The notes beneath the pieces were generated by a model. That model saw nothing but the letters and a program-made list of their open reading frames with translations, did no database searches and was not told the DNA's origin. Shown piece after piece: positions 26,806 to 36,783 of a DNA stretch of 64,000 nt. The DNA is taken from positions 124,001 through 188,000 of the forward strand of contig JAGPUQ010000011.1 in NCBI GenBank assembly GCA_018069525.1. The letters are read 5' to 3'. How positions within the stretch are numbered: the first letter of the stretch is position 1; every line of letters begins with the position of its first letter. A program made the position numbers and the translations under genes. This DNA comes from Porticoccaceae bacterium (GTDB lineage Bacteria > Pseudomonadota > Gammaproteobacteria > Pseudomonadales > Porticoccaceae).

Positions 26806-29181
26806 TCAATTCAACTTTAACCAACGCCGCACCCAGTCTACAACATCACTTTCAAAGTTGCGTTGGCACGAGGCATATTCCACCGGCTCGGAACCGGTGG
26901 CGAAGGGTACATAGCGTGAGCCGTTACAGTGTTGTTCCGAACCTAGACCCGTGACGGGGTCGTGCCATGCATAGGTCACCCCCTCGGGGCGGGCGAAGGG
27001 AATCGACTGGTTGTCAAGGCCGGACATAATTTCGCTCCAGGCTTGCAGCGCACCCGAACCGCCGGTGATCGGCGTCGGGCCGTTGTCGTCCCGGCCCATC
27101 CACACCACGGTGAGGTAGTTGCCGCTAAACCCGGAAAACCAGCTATCGCGCTGATCGTTGGAGGTACCGGTTTTACCGCCCAGCACCAGAGAGTCGGGGA
27201 GTTGCGCATAGGCGCTGCGCCCCGTACCTTCGCGCATGACCACCTGTAAAGCGTAGTGCAACAGATGCATGCTAGTGGGACTAAAACGCTGCTCTACTTT
27301 GAAGGGGTAGCGATTTAGCGGTTCGTTGTCGGCGCTGTAGACCGCGTTGATGGCGCGTAGCGGCGTGTAAAACCCCTCGGCGGCAATGGTGTGGTAGATC
27401 CCCGCGACTTCGTAGGGAGTCATGGCGATGCCCCCGAGCAACAAGGCTGGGACCTCGGCCATATAGCCTTCGTAGCCAAGTCGTCGCACCACATCGGCGA
27501 CCTCGGGTACGCCGACTTCCAGACCCAGTCTAGCGGTCGCCTGATTATAGGAATTGCCGAGCGCGGTATACAAATTGACTGGGCCGTGGCTGATACGATC
27601 GAAATTGCGCGGCGTCCACATTTCCCCTTTGCGCGCCTTGACGCTAATTGGGCCGTCTTCAATCAAGCTGCCCAGGGTAAATTGTTCGGGGTGCTCCAGG
27701 GCGGCCAAATATACCGCCGGTTTAATGGTGGAGCCGATCATGCGACTGGCATCCAGAGCGCGATTAAACCCAGCAAAGCGGCGTTCGCGGCCTCCGGCCA
27801 AAGCCAGTACTTCACCGGAACCCACGCGTACCACCAGCGAGGCGGCTTCGAGGCTGTTTTTCTCTAGTGCGCGCTGGGTTTCGATGCGGGCCAGGCGATT
27901 GCTCAAACCGCTTTCGACTTCCCGTTGAATCTGGGGATCAAAATAGGTAAAGATCCGCAAACCTTCCTGGGAAAGGTCATCGTCGTCGTAGTCTTCGCGC
28001 AGTTGTCGTTTGACTAAATCGAGATAGTCCGGATATTTATTGGTGGCAAGCCCCGGCGTTTCGGTGACATCTAAACCTTTGGCCACGGCCTGTTTGGTGG
28101 CGTCCTCGTCGATAATGTCCTGGTCGTTTAATAACTTGAGTACAACATTGCGCCGCGTAGTCGCGCGCTTGGGATTTTTGCGTGGGTTGTAATAAGACGC
28201 GCCCTTGGCCAGCGCTACTAGTAGGGCAACTTGATGGACATCGAGCTCGTTCAGCGGTTGGCGAAAGTAGTATTCGCTGGCGATGCCAAAACCGTTGATG
28301 GATCGCTTGCCCGACTGACCTAAATAAATTTCGTTAATGTAGGCCTCAAGAATCTCCGCTTTGCTGTAGTGCAGCTCGAGTAAGATCGCCATAACGGCTT
28401 CGCGGGCTTTGCGAATAAGGGTGCGTTCCTGAGTTAAATAAAAGTTCTTTACCAACTGCTGGGTAATCGTGCTGCCACCCTGGGCGAAGCCTCCCTTGCG
28501 CAGGTTGACCCACATCGCGCGGGTGATGGCCTTGAAGGAAATACCGTGGTGCTGATAAAAATTGCGATCCTCCACCGCTACAATCGCATCGGCCAGATAG
28601 GGAGGCAGGTCTTCGAGGCGCACCAGAATGCGGTCTTCGGCTCGCTCCGGATAAATGCCACCAATTTTTATCGGTTCCAGGCGCAACAGAGGCCGGGCTT
28701 TGCCGCGGACATCGGACAGCGCGCTGATTTCGTTGCCGCTAAAACTGATTCGCGCTCGTTGACTGGATTTGTCGCCGTCCAAAAACACAAAGGGCCGGGT
28801 GTGTAGCTCAATGCTCCGACTACTGGCGGCGTACTGTCCGGGTCGCGATGGAGTGCTGACTCTGCGATAACCCAGTTGCTCCAATTCCCAGATAATATTT
28901 TCCCGGTTGATTTCGAGACCGGCGTAAATATCCAGCGTGCGGCTGTAGACGTGGGTGGGCAGGGTCCATTTGGTGCCAGAGAACTTTGCCCGCACCACGC
29001 CATCGAGAATCAATAAAGTGATGGCGGTGACAATCAGTATCGGGAGCAACAGGTAGCGGAAGCTAAAGCGGAACGCGCGACGCAGCCAGCTACGATGTTG
29101 AGTTTTCTTTGGGCTCCGTTTACCCGTGGAGCGCTTTTTGGCGGGCGCCTTGCGGCCTTTTGGGGCTTTTTTCTGTGCCAA
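26806..29181 (-). CDS. mrcB: penicillin-binding protein 1B
   Basis: Bifunctional class A PBP (791 residues): glycosyltransferase and transpeptidase of peptidoglycan synthesis. A very basic cytoplasmic tail (first ~35 residues) precedes one membrane helix (YLLLPILIVTAITLLILDGVV). The UB2H-like region follows, then the glycosyltransferase motifs VEDRNFYQHHGIS and GGSTITQQLVKNFYL, and the transpeptidase SxxK in RMIGSTIKPAVYL, SxN in GNSYNQAT and KTGTS. It is followed by a TPR lipoprotein that may be its activator. Firm call. Confidence 0.96.
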   Translation of the reverse strand: MAQKKAPKGRKAPAKKRSTGKRSPKKTQHRSWLRRAFRFSFRYLLLPILIVTAITLLILDGVVRAKFSGTKWTLPTHVYSRTLDIYAGLEINRENIIWELEQLGYRRVSTPSRPGQYAASSRSIELHTRPFVFLDGDKSSQRARISFSGNEISALSDVRGKARPLLRLEPIKIGGIYPERAEDRILVRLEDLPPYLADAIVAVEDRNFYQHHGISFKAITRAMWVNLRKGGFAQGGSTITQQLVKNFYLTQERTLIRKAREAVMAILLELHYSKAEILEAYINEIYLGQSGKRSINGFGIASEYYFRQPLNELDVHQVALLVALAKGASYYNPRKNPKRATTRRNVVLKLLNDQDIIDEDATKQAVAKGLDVTETPGLATNKYPDYLDLVKRQLREDYDDDDLSQEGLRIFTYFDPQIQREVESGLSNRLARIETQRALEKNSLEAASLVVRVGSGEVLALAGGRERRFAGFNRALDASRMIGSTIKPAVYLAALEHPEQFTLGSLIEDGPISVKARKGEMWTPRNFDRISHGPVNLYTALGNSYNQATARLGLEVGVPEVADVVRRLGYEGYMAEVPALLLGGIAMTPYEVAGIYHTIAAEGFYTPLRAINAVYSADNEPLNRYPFKVEQRFSPTSMHLLHYALQVVMREGTGRSAYAQLPDSLVLGGKTGTSNDQRDSWFSGFSGNYLTVVWMGRDDNGPTPITGGSGALQAWSEIMSGLDNQSIPFARPEGVTYAWHDPVTGLGSEQHCNGSRYVPFATGSEPVEYASCQRNFESDVVDWVRRWLKLN

Positions 29182-29402
29182 ACTGTTCTCCTGGGTTTGC
29201 GGGTGCTGTTATCGCTGTTGTTATAGGTGCGGTTATCGGCGCTATTTGAATGAGTACGGGGGTATTCGACCCGTAAGCGATAACAAAGTGCTTTGGTTAA
29301 TGGCTGGCAGCGAGGGATAATAGCGCTTTCCATCCAGTGACTCTAGCCGCGCGCGCGCACCGAGTTAGCCAGGCCAACTGTAGCAAAAGGTACTTTATTA
29401 CT

Positions 29403-30410
29403 ATGAACAAATTTCACGTTTACGGCCTGGGTGCCGCTTTAGTCGATACCGAAATTGAAGTCAGCGACGCCGAGCTGGTGCAACACGGCATTGAAAAAGG
29501 GCTGATGACCCTAGTGGATGAGGATCGACAAAATCAATTACTGGGCGCATTTAGTGATCACCTGACCGTATCCCGTCGCGCCAGTGGCGGTTCCGCCGCC
29601 AATAGTATTATTGCAGTCAGCAGTTTTGGCGGTGAGTCTTACTATTCCTGCAAAGTCGCCAACGACGATAACGGACAGTTTTATCTTGCCGATATGACTG
29701 CGGCTGGGGTCGGCCACAACGGCGAGCATAATTTACCCGCGGGCGTTACCGGAAAATGTCTGGTGCTGATCACCCCCGATGCGGAGCGCACCATGAATAC
29801 GTTTCTGGGCATTAGCGAAACCCTGTGCCCGCAGAATTTAAATAGCGACGCGCTGGCGGCATCAGAATACCTTTATGTGGAAGGGTATTTGGCAACCTCG
29901 CCAACCGGGCAGCAAGCGGCGATAGAAGCGCGTATCAAAGCGCAGCAGCACGGCACCAAAATCGCGTTAAGTTTATCTGACCCGGGCATTGTGGCGCATT
30001 TTCGCGAGCAGTTGCTGGCGATGATGGGCGGATCGATTGATCTATTGTTTTGCAATCGCGATGAAGCTCTGGACTGGACCGGTACAGATAATATTGAACT
30101 CGCTGCGAAGGCCATGATGAATTACGCAAGCACCTTTGCGATTACTCTGGGCGCGGATGGCGCACTGATTTACGATGGAGAGCAATTACATCGCGTGACT
30201 TCATCATCGGTAAAGGCCATCGATACCAACGGCGCTGGAGATATGTTTGCGGGGGCTTTTCTTTACGGCATCACCCAGGGTTTTGACTATGCTCGTGCCG
30301 GAGCCTTTGCCAACGCCGCCGCCGCACAGGTGGTACAACAATATGGCCCACGCCTGCCAGCGCAGGGGTATCGAGACGTGTTGCAGAATTTTATTGCCGA
30401 GCCAGGCTGA
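29403..30410 (+). CDS. PfkB family nucleoside/sugar kinase
   Basis: Ribokinase-superfamily kinase (335 residues), of the adenosine-kinase-like clade common in marine gammaproteobacteria. PfkB signatures are RRASGGSAANSI near residue 60 and DTNGAGDMFAGAFLYGI near residue 275, with the catalytic Asp in GAGD. The start is ATG 29403; the upstream open frame adds 22 residues without a ribosome site. It diverges from mrcB and converges with the GGDEF-EAL gene. Adenosine kinase is the likeliest activity, but inosine-guanosine or sugar kinase cannot be excluded. Confidence 0.82.
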   Translation: MNKFHVYGLGAALVDTEIEVSDAELVQHGIEKGLMTLVDEDRQNQLLGAFSDHLTVSRRASGGSAANSIIAVSSFGGESYYSCKVANDDNGQFYLADMTAAGVGHNGEHNLPAGVTGKCLVLITPDAERTMNTFLGISETLCPQNLNSDALAASEYLYVEGYLATSPTGQQAAIEARIKAQQHGTKIALSLSDPGIVAHFREQLLAMMGGSIDLLFCNRDEALDWTGTDNIELAAKAMMNYASTFAITLGADGALIYDGEQLHRVTSSSVKAIDTNGAGDMFAGAFLYGITQGFDYARAGAFANAAAAQVVQQYGPRLPAQGYRDVLQNFIAEPG

Positions 30411-30441
30411 GTTAGGCTGTGCTAGGTTTGGGGGGAAGGGA

Positions 30442-33096
30442 TTAGCCAAATACATCCGCTGCCGGTTTGGGCGTCGCCAGAAAGTAACCCTGCACGTAAT
30501 CTACGCCCATGTCTTGCAGCATGGTGAGTTGAAACTGGTTTTCTACGCTCTCCGCGATGGTTAACACCCCCATCACGTGGGCCAGGTGATTGACGGTACT
30601 GACCACGGAAAAATCAATGTCGCTGCTTTCCATATTACGCACGAAACTACCGTCAATTTTAAGAAAGTCCACGGGGATTTCCTTGAGGTAAGACAGCGAT
30701 GACAGGCCGCTACCAAAATCATCCAGCGAGAAAAAACAGCCTTTTGCTTTTAAGCGATGGATAAAATCCATAGCGCGGTCGAACTGTCGAATCGCCGCCG
30801 TTTCAGTGATTTCAAACTGCAGATGAGAGGGGTCTACGCCGGAGGAATCGAGCAGTTTAAGTAGATACTCGGCGTAGGTATCGTCGCCGATGGTGGCTCC
30901 GGACAAGTTCACTGCGATGCGCAGCCCGCGGCGACGGGTTTTACTCAGGCCGGTAATAATGCGTATCGCCTCGGCCACCACCCAACGATCGATGTCGTCG
31001 ATTAAACCGTAGCGTTCAGCGGCGGGAATAAATTCATCTGGGGACACCAGCTGACCGTTTTCATCAATCATGCGCACCAGGGCTTCGTAGTGACCACCTG
31101 CCTTGCTCTGACTGACGTCGGCCAGAGATGCCATTGGCACAATGGGCTGAAAATACAATTCAAAGCGATTTTCATCGAGTGCGGCGCTAATTTTAGGAAT
31201 CCACTGGGCGATGCGATCGCGCTGATCGAGGTCTTCCTTTTGATAGGCCGAATGCAGTCGGTTGCGCCCGAACTCCTTGGAGGTTTCGCAGGAGGCAGCT
31301 GCCGATACTAAAATATCGATTTCCGAGCTGGCGTTGCGATCGATGACTTCCATGCCGATATTGGCGCCGACTTTGAGTCGGCGTTCACCCCAGGGAAAAC
31401 TGAATACTTTGAATTCCTCAAGAATGTCTTCGGCGACGACTTGCGCAAGTTCCACATGCTGGTCGCGCAGTAAAATACCAAATTCGTCGTTGCCGATACG
31501 GGCGACCAGCGCTTGCTTGCCGGCTTTGCCTTGCAATATTTTAGCCGTTTGGCACAGCAGGGTATCCCCTGCAGAGTGACCGCAGGTGTCGTTAACCAGG
31601 GAAAAATTATAGAGATCGATATACAGTAATATCGAGACCAAATTGCTGCGCTGAACATCGCTCATCGACTGCCGAATTTCCCGTTCCAGAGCGTGCCGAT
31701 TGTAGAGGCCCGTGAGGGGGTCATGATCGACCTGCCAGGATAGACGCTGAGAGACACGGCGAGACTCGGCCACGGTTCTGAATACGACTACGCAACCGCT
31801 GAGCTCATTGTTGTTGCCACGCAGTGGAGTAACGCTCACGGTTACCGGTACCGAATCGCCACCGGCGGCCTGCAAGGTGGTGTTGCTGGGTGCGTAAAAC
31901 ACCGAGCCACGTGCCAGACACTCGGTGACGGCTTTGAGTGTTATATTTTTACTATCGACTAGACTGATCAACTGATCGGCAGGCTGATTATGTAATTCAG
32001 TCTGGCGAAGGCCTAACATTTCCAGTCCCACCGGATTGACGCCCTCAATCAAACCTTGTGCATCAACTAGTGCCACGCCATCGGCGACTTCGCTGTACAG
32101 CGCCGCGAATAACTCGCGTTCACGCAGTAAGGCATTTTCTCGATCAAGCTCGCCACTTTTATCACGACACACCAGCAGTTGGCCGTCGCCACCGGCGACG
32201 GGATGCACGGAAACGTGCAGACGCAGTGTATTCCCTTCCGCAGTAACAGCCTCAACGGCCTCGTCGCGATGGCTGTACTGTTCGAAAAACTGAGCCACTT
32301 CCGTTTCTGTGCCCGCTGACATCGCGGGAAACAGCAGGCGCAGAGGCTTGTCTCTTAACTGCGCGCTACTGAAGTCGCTCATGGCTTGAAAGCTATTGTT
32401 GACCTCTTTGATCGTACTGAAACGATCAACCGAAATAATGCCAACGCCCTGGTCGCTCAGGTTTTGATCAGCCAGGCCCCCTTCCGCATAAACCTGGGAT
32501 ATTTCCCTGGCAGATTCGGATACCACTGACAGTGCGGCGGAAATGCCCTTGGTGTTTTTTTGCGCGGATTTAGTTAGCTCGGTCTTGCGTACGGTCAGCG
32601 GGTTGAACGGCGCTTCAAGTAATTCCAGTACGCAACCAGAGCCATCGGGAGAGGCAATTGATGATATGGAGATGCGAAACAGGGGCAGTTCCCGGTCACC
32701 CTGAGACATCGCAGCTTCGACTATGTCCATGCGCTCGGGGTCAGTCTCCTGCGACCAAATGATATCGCCGCTGTTTTCAAGCGCCCGGGTCACCGTATTG
32801 GGCAGCTCGGTGCCGATCAGATCCGGAAATAGAGTTTCGAGAGTTTTGCCCAGCGCCTTATCGGGACTGATGTTGGTCCAGTCAGCGATCCAGTTATTCC
32901 AGCAAATTACTTTGCGGTGATGGTTAAGCACTACGATGCCGGTTTGTTGTTGGTCCAGAATCGCCGAGGCCAGACTGAAATGTTCGGCACTTTGTTGGTC
33001 TGCGCTGGTGTCGATGTTGCCCCTGAATTTAGTTGTTGGACGATGAGTCGAACTATGAGTCGCTGAGCTATACGATGCCTTTGGCTTGCTATCCAT
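30442..33096 (-). CDS. PAS-GGDEF-EAL cyclic-di-GMP protein
   Basis: A large cytosolic signalling protein (884 residues). Three PAS-like sensor domains (about residues 40-140, 215-320, 340-450) precede a GGDEF domain (~460-615) and an EAL domain (~630-880). The GGDEF signature reads IGNDEF, so the second Gly is Asn and cyclase activity is doubtful. The EAL core is intact (YEALVRM, LDDFGSGLSSLSYLK, FLKIDGSFV), so it most likely degrades c-di-GMP, with the GGDEF part as a GTP sensor. No membrane segment. The inducing signal is unknown. Confidence 0.9.
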   Translation of the reverse strand: MDSKPKASYSSATHSSTHRPTTKFRGNIDTSADQQSAEHFSLASAILDQQQTGIVVLNHHRKVICWNNWIADWTNISPDKALGKTLETLFPDLIGTELPNTVTRALENSGDIIWSQETDPERMDIVEAAMSQGDRELPLFRISISSIASPDGSGCVLELLEAPFNPLTVRKTELTKSAQKNTKGISAALSVVSESAREISQVYAEGGLADQNLSDQGVGIISVDRFSTIKEVNNSFQAMSDFSSAQLRDKPLRLLFPAMSAGTETEVAQFFEQYSHRDEAVEAVTAEGNTLRLHVSVHPVAGGDGQLLVCRDKSGELDRENALLRERELFAALYSEVADGVALVDAQGLIEGVNPVGLEMLGLRQTELHNQPADQLISLVDSKNITLKAVTECLARGSVFYAPSNTTLQAAGGDSVPVTVSVTPLRGNNNELSGCVVVFRTVAESRRVSQRLSWQVDHDPLTGLYNRHALEREIRQSMSDVQRSNLVSILLYIDLYNFSLVNDTCGHSAGDTLLCQTAKILQGKAGKQALVARIGNDEFGILLRDQHVELAQVVAEDILEEFKVFSFPWGERRLKVGANIGMEVIDRNASSEIDILVSAAASCETSKEFGRNRLHSAYQKEDLDQRDRIAQWIPKISAALDENRFELYFQPIVPMASLADVSQSKAGGHYEALVRMIDENGQLVSPDEFIPAAERYGLIDDIDRWVVAEAIRIITGLSKTRRRGLRIAVNLSGATIGDDTYAEYLLKLLDSSGVDPSHLQFEITETAAIRQFDRAMDFIHRLKAKGCFFSLDDFGSGLSSLSYLKEIPVDFLKIDGSFVRNMESSDIDFSVVSTVNHLAHVMGVLTIAESVENQFQLTMLQDMGVDYVQGYFLATPKPAADVFG

Positions 33097-33273
33097 CCCG
33101 TCAGTTCCCGCTGGCTACTGAGCTTATTAATTATTAACAGAGTACTCAGGGCTAAACCGACCAATGCCGGGCAGCCTGACAAGGAGACATCTTACCTCAA
33201 CTATTTGCGCTAACCCACTCTGATTGTGGAGCTTTAGCACAAAACCGGTCTCGACGGCCTCACATCTTGAGGT

Positions 33274-34320
33274 TTACCCGCGGTCTAATAATTCACGCAA
33301 GTCGATAATTGCGGCGTTGGCTCTGCTGATGTACGAAGCCAGTGTTAACGAGTGATTGGGTAGTATGCCGAAGCCGCTGCCGTTGAGAATCATCGGTGAA
33401 AATAGCGGCGTCTGAGTTGCCTCCAGCTCTCGAATGATTTGGCGCAGACTTATTTGGGCGTTTTTCTTCAGCAGTACGTCTTCGAAGTCGACTTCCGCAG
33501 CTTTGAGAAAGTGTACCAGCGCCCAGGTGGTGCCCCTTGCCTCGTAAAACACATCGTCTATCTCGAACCAGGAAGTTTTGATCTCGAATTCATCTGGACT
33601 GGCGCTTGACTGCGTGGCTTCGGTTTCGGTTTGGGCATCGCTGGCCAAATCGGTGTTAATGCGCTTTTGACCCACGCTGGCGCCAAGTCGCTGGGATAAA
33701 CTGCCCAGGCGACTCTGCACCGTGCCGAGCCAATAATTAAGGTTGTCGGCGCGGGCAAAAAATTGCGCATCTTGTTGGTCGGCATCGTGTAAGCGGGTGT
33801 GGTAGCTGCGCAGGTATTCTAAGCCCTTGCTATATTCGGCTTCGGTGCGCGGCATAATCCAGTTGGCATGATCGAAATTGAGCCGCGGCTCCGCCAGCGA
33901 CAAATCTTTATCTTCTTTGGACTGGGATTGCGAACGGCTAAAAGCCTCGCGCAGAGCTTTGCTGAGATCGCGTATCTGAATAATTACGCCGTATTCCCAC
34001 TGGGGAATATTGTCGAGCCACAGGCTGGGTAGAAAGATATCGTTACTGAGGTAGCCGCCGGGTTTGTTCAGCAAGGTCTCGCCGACGTTGACAAGCGTGA
34101 TGGTGGTCAGCGCACCGACTACGGGAGAGTCGGAGGTGTTAGCGACGGTCATTAAGTCGGGTTCCCGTGACCAGAACCAGGACAGACCGAGCGCGAGCAG
34201 CACAGCAAAAGCAAAAGCAAAAGCCAGTAGTACAGGCCGACGCAGAGGCCTGTCCGGCCTTTTCAATAATGAACCCCGCTTATTGATCGGTAATTTATTT
34301 TTCCAGTCCTGAATAGCCAT
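33274..34320 (-). CDS. DUF2333 family membrane protein
   Basis: A 348-residue protein with one N-terminal membrane helix (RRPVLLAFAFAFAVLLALGLSWFW) and a periplasmic remainder. Sequence such as LLNKPGGYLSNDIFLPSLWLDNIPQWEYGV and DVFYEARGTTWALVHFLKAAEVDF is characteristic of DUF2333. Function unknown; the family occurs in pseudomonads and relatives. A striking palindrome (34360-34409) lies 40 bases upstream of its start and may control it. An in-frame low-complexity stretch (SRSQSQSKEDKD) is near residue 130. Confidence 0.85.
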   Translation of the reverse strand: MAIQDWKNKLPINKRGSLLKRPDRPLRRPVLLAFAFAFAVLLALGLSWFWSREPDLMTVANTSDSPVVGALTTITLVNVGETLLNKPGGYLSNDIFLPSLWLDNIPQWEYGVIIQIRDLSKALREAFSRSQSQSKEDKDLSLAEPRLNFDHANWIMPRTEAEYSKGLEYLRSYHTRLHDADQQDAQFFARADNLNYWLGTVQSRLGSLSQRLGASVGQKRINTDLASDAQTETEATQSSASPDEFEIKTSWFEIDDVFYEARGTTWALVHFLKAAEVDFEDVLLKKNAQISLRQIIRELEATQTPLFSPMILNGSGFGILPNHSLTLASYISRANAAIIDLRELLDRG

Positions 34321-34359
34321 GCCTACCTCAAAATACCAAATACAGCTTCGCGCGGTGTC

Positions 34360-34409
34360 TGTACATTTTTATGAATGCATTTCTGTAAATGCATTCCTGT
34401 TATTGTACA
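34360..34409. promoter_or_regulatory. nested palindrome upstream of DUF2333 gene
   Basis: A perfect 10-bp inverted repeat (GAATGCATTT-CTGT-AAATGCATTC, 34373-34396) sits inside an outer pair of TGTACA palindromes (34360, 34404). No T-run follows on either strand, so a terminator is unlikely. The half-site ATGCATTT resembles NsrR half-sites, but those have a 1-base gap, not 4. A dimeric repressor operator is the best guess. Confidence 0.55.
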
Positions 34410-34590
34410 TCGGTCTACTGAGCTCTAACCTACTGGCTCTGCGGGTTAATATTGTGTCGCAAGAGCGAGGAGCGCCGTTAGCTGATCTTTGCTCAAGAAT
34501 ACGCGACAATAGCGATCCTTGAAACCAATATCTGTGTACGCCTGTCCAAGCCTGCCAGTGAAGTAAATATAATTCGTTAAATAGTTTCCC

Positions 34591-36609
34591 TTGGGTGTTA
34601 TCAACCATAAAAGGTCGCGACCATTGCAGCAGAGAACAGTATTGAGTTTGGCTTCGGCCGTGTTTTTGATGTCGTTACTGACTCTAGCCTTGGCGTTGTC
34701 GGTGCCGGTTCACGCCCTCGACCTGAGTGCGACCCAGGCTGGGAGCGAGATAGCTGGCAATGATTTTAATGCTACGGGTTTCGATACTAGCGGTTTCAAT
34801 ACTAACAACTCTAATGCTACGGGTTTCGATACTAACGACGAGGTCGATTTAACTTCATTGTTATTAAGCGAGCCGGACTTTTTGCCGGTAGAGGAAGCTT
34901 ACCAGGTAACTCCAACCCTCGCGGGCAAGGAGATTTATCTCGACTGGGCGATCGCGCCCGGTTACTACTTATATAAAGACAAGTTCAGCGTTCGCATTGA
35001 AGAAGAGGGTTCTGAGCCGGGTGAGTCCCAGCCGTGGCAGCAGACTCTGGAGCCAGGCCAGCCGATTTACGACGAGTATTATGAAAAAGATCTTCATGTA
35101 TTTTATGGCCACACCCGTGTCATTTTATCGCGCCCTGCTGCAAATACAGTTTCTTCTACTTCTAATAGCGTACTGGCCATTACCTCGCAGGGTTGTGCCG
35201 ATGCCGGTTTGTGCTACCCGCCGCGCACCCAATATTTATCGGTTAATTTTGACACCGGCAGCGTGGGCGAACTTACTGCGTTCAAACCGAATAGCCAGGG
35301 CAATGATCTCGATAGCCTCGATAACTTAGATAGTTCTGCCGAGCCGGGCTTTACTTCCGCATCGGAATTGGCACCGGCACCAGCATTAGCCGGGCGACCT
35401 GGGCTAGGACTGTTACTAGGCTTTGCCCTACTCGGCGGTTTGATTTTAAACCTAATGCCCTGCGTGTTTCCGGTACTGTCCATCAAGGTGCTGGGGGTGA
35501 CAGCGGCACACCTCGAAGGCCATGACAAACACAGCCACGGCCTCGCCTACGCCGCCGGGGTCATTCTGTCCTTTGTTGCGATAGCCTTAGTGCTACTGGC
35601 CTTGCGCGGCGCGGGACATGTGATTGGCTGGGGCTTTCAACTGCAGTCGCCCGTCTTTATTGCGGCACTGGCCTGCCTGTTTTTCTTGATGGCGCAGGGC
35701 TTTAGCGGTCAGTTTACGCTAGGGGTGCGCCTGATGAATGTGGGTCAGGCAACTACCACCGGCAGCGGTTTAGGCTCATCATTTATGACCGGGGTACTCG
35801 CCACCGTGGTGGCTAGCCCTTGCACTGCCCCTTTTATGGGCACCGCTCTGGGTGTCGCTATCACTCAGCCAACGGGGATCGCCGTGTTGGTGTTTGCGAC
35901 GCTCGGTTTAGGGATGGCGCTGCCGTTTTTACTGCTGACCTGGATTCCTGGCCTGGCGGGAAAACTGCCTGCCCCCGGCCCGTGGATGGAGACCTTTCGG
36001 CAAGTCCTGGCTTTTCCGCTCTACGCCAGCGTGCTCTGGTTATTGTGGGTGTTGGGTCGGCAAACCGATATTGACCACGCCATTATCGCGGCCCTGGGTT
36101 TGCTGTCGTTGGCCTTTGCCACGTGGTTATTTAGCCGCAGTCGCAAGTGGCTGGGGAAAACCCTGGCGGTCGCGTTGTTTATTGCGGGCCTGGCGCTGCC
36201 TCTGCTAATGATCAGCGGGGCCGATAGTTCGAGCCGTGAGGCATCTAATGTTAGTGGCGGAGAGTCCTCTATCTGGGAGCCCTACACCCAGAAGCGCCTG
36301 GATCAACTGCGCGCGAGCAAGCAATCGGTATTTATCAACTTGACCGCCGACTGGTGTATTACCTGTCTTGCCAACGAAAAAATCGCCCTCAACTCGGCGC
36401 GTTTTAAGGCGGCCTTACAAGACAATGATATCTATTACCTGAAGGGCGACTGGACCAACTACAACGCCGAAATCACCCGTTTGCTGGGTGTGCACGGCCG
36501 CGGCGGCGTGCCGCTCTACTTATTTTACCCGGCTGGTGGCGAAGCCCGTATCTTGCCGCAACTACTGACAGAAAAAACGGTTTTGAAAGCAATTGGGGCG
36601 GCGAATTGA
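34591..36609 (+). CDS. dsbD: thiol:disulfide interchange protein DsbD
   Basis: Inner-membrane electron relay from thioredoxin to periplasmic DsbC/DsbG. Order: signal peptide, alpha domain with the Cys pair in CADAGLCYPP, eight-helix beta domain with LNLMPCVFPVLSIK and VVASPCTAPFMG, and thioredoxin-like gamma domain with DWCITC. TTG 34591 is the outermost start; TTG 34624, with AAAGG upstream, would give a cleaner signal peptide. After the signal, two copies of a 23-bp word 45 bp apart encode NATGFDT repeats, an insertion compared with family members. The 672-residue length is otherwise normal. Confidence 0.93.
   Translation: MGVINHKRSRPLQQRTVLSLASAVFLMSLLTLALALSVPVHALDLSATQAGSEIAGNDFNATGFDTSGFNTNNSNATGFDTNDEVDLTSLLLSEPDFLPVEEAYQVTPTLAGKEIYLDWAIAPGYYLYKDKFSVRIEEEGSEPGESQPWQQTLEPGQPIYDEYYEKDLHVFYGHTRVILSRPAANTVSSTSNSVLAITSQGCADAGLCYPPRTQYLSVNFDTGSVGELTAFKPNSQGNDLDSLDNLDSSAEPGFTSASELAPAPALAGRPGLGLLLGFALLGGLILNLMPCVFPVLSIKVLGVTAAHLEGHDKHSHGLAYAAGVILSFVAIALVLLALRGAGHVIGWGFQLQSPVFIAALACLFFLMAQGFSGQFTLGVRLMNVGQATTTGSGLGSSFMTGVLATVVASPCTAPFMGTALGVAITQPTGIAVLVFATLGLGMALPFLLLTWIPGLAGKLPAPGPWMETFRQVLAFPLYASVLWLLWVLGRQTDIDHAIIAALGLLSLAFATWLFSRSRKWLGKTLAVALFIAGLALPLLMISGADSSSREASNVSGGESSIWEPYTQKRLDQLRASKQSVFINLTADWCITCLANEKIALNSARFKAALQDNDIYYLKGDWTNYNAEITRLLGVHGRGGVPLYLFYPAGGEARILPQLLTEKTVLKAIGAAN
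34767..34834 (+). repeat. in-frame repeat inside dsbD
   Basis: A 23-bp word (TAATGCTACGGGTTTCGATA plus CTA) at 34767-34789 recurs unchanged at 34812-34834. The 45-bp period keeps the frame and encodes NATGFDT twice just after the signal peptide. It looks like a recent slippage duplication. Confidence 0.85.
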
Positions 36610-36783
36610 GTTAACTTTGCGCTAAATTGCGGTCAACGTCGCCAAACCCCCATAAAATCATAGACAAAAATAATCCAGTCGTGCACACTTGCGCGCTCTT
36701 CAACTGTGCACTGTTCCGTTCCGATTATGCGGTTTGAATCGACGGGAAAGGCAAGCAAAAATTTGTCAGAGGACGGCATAACA

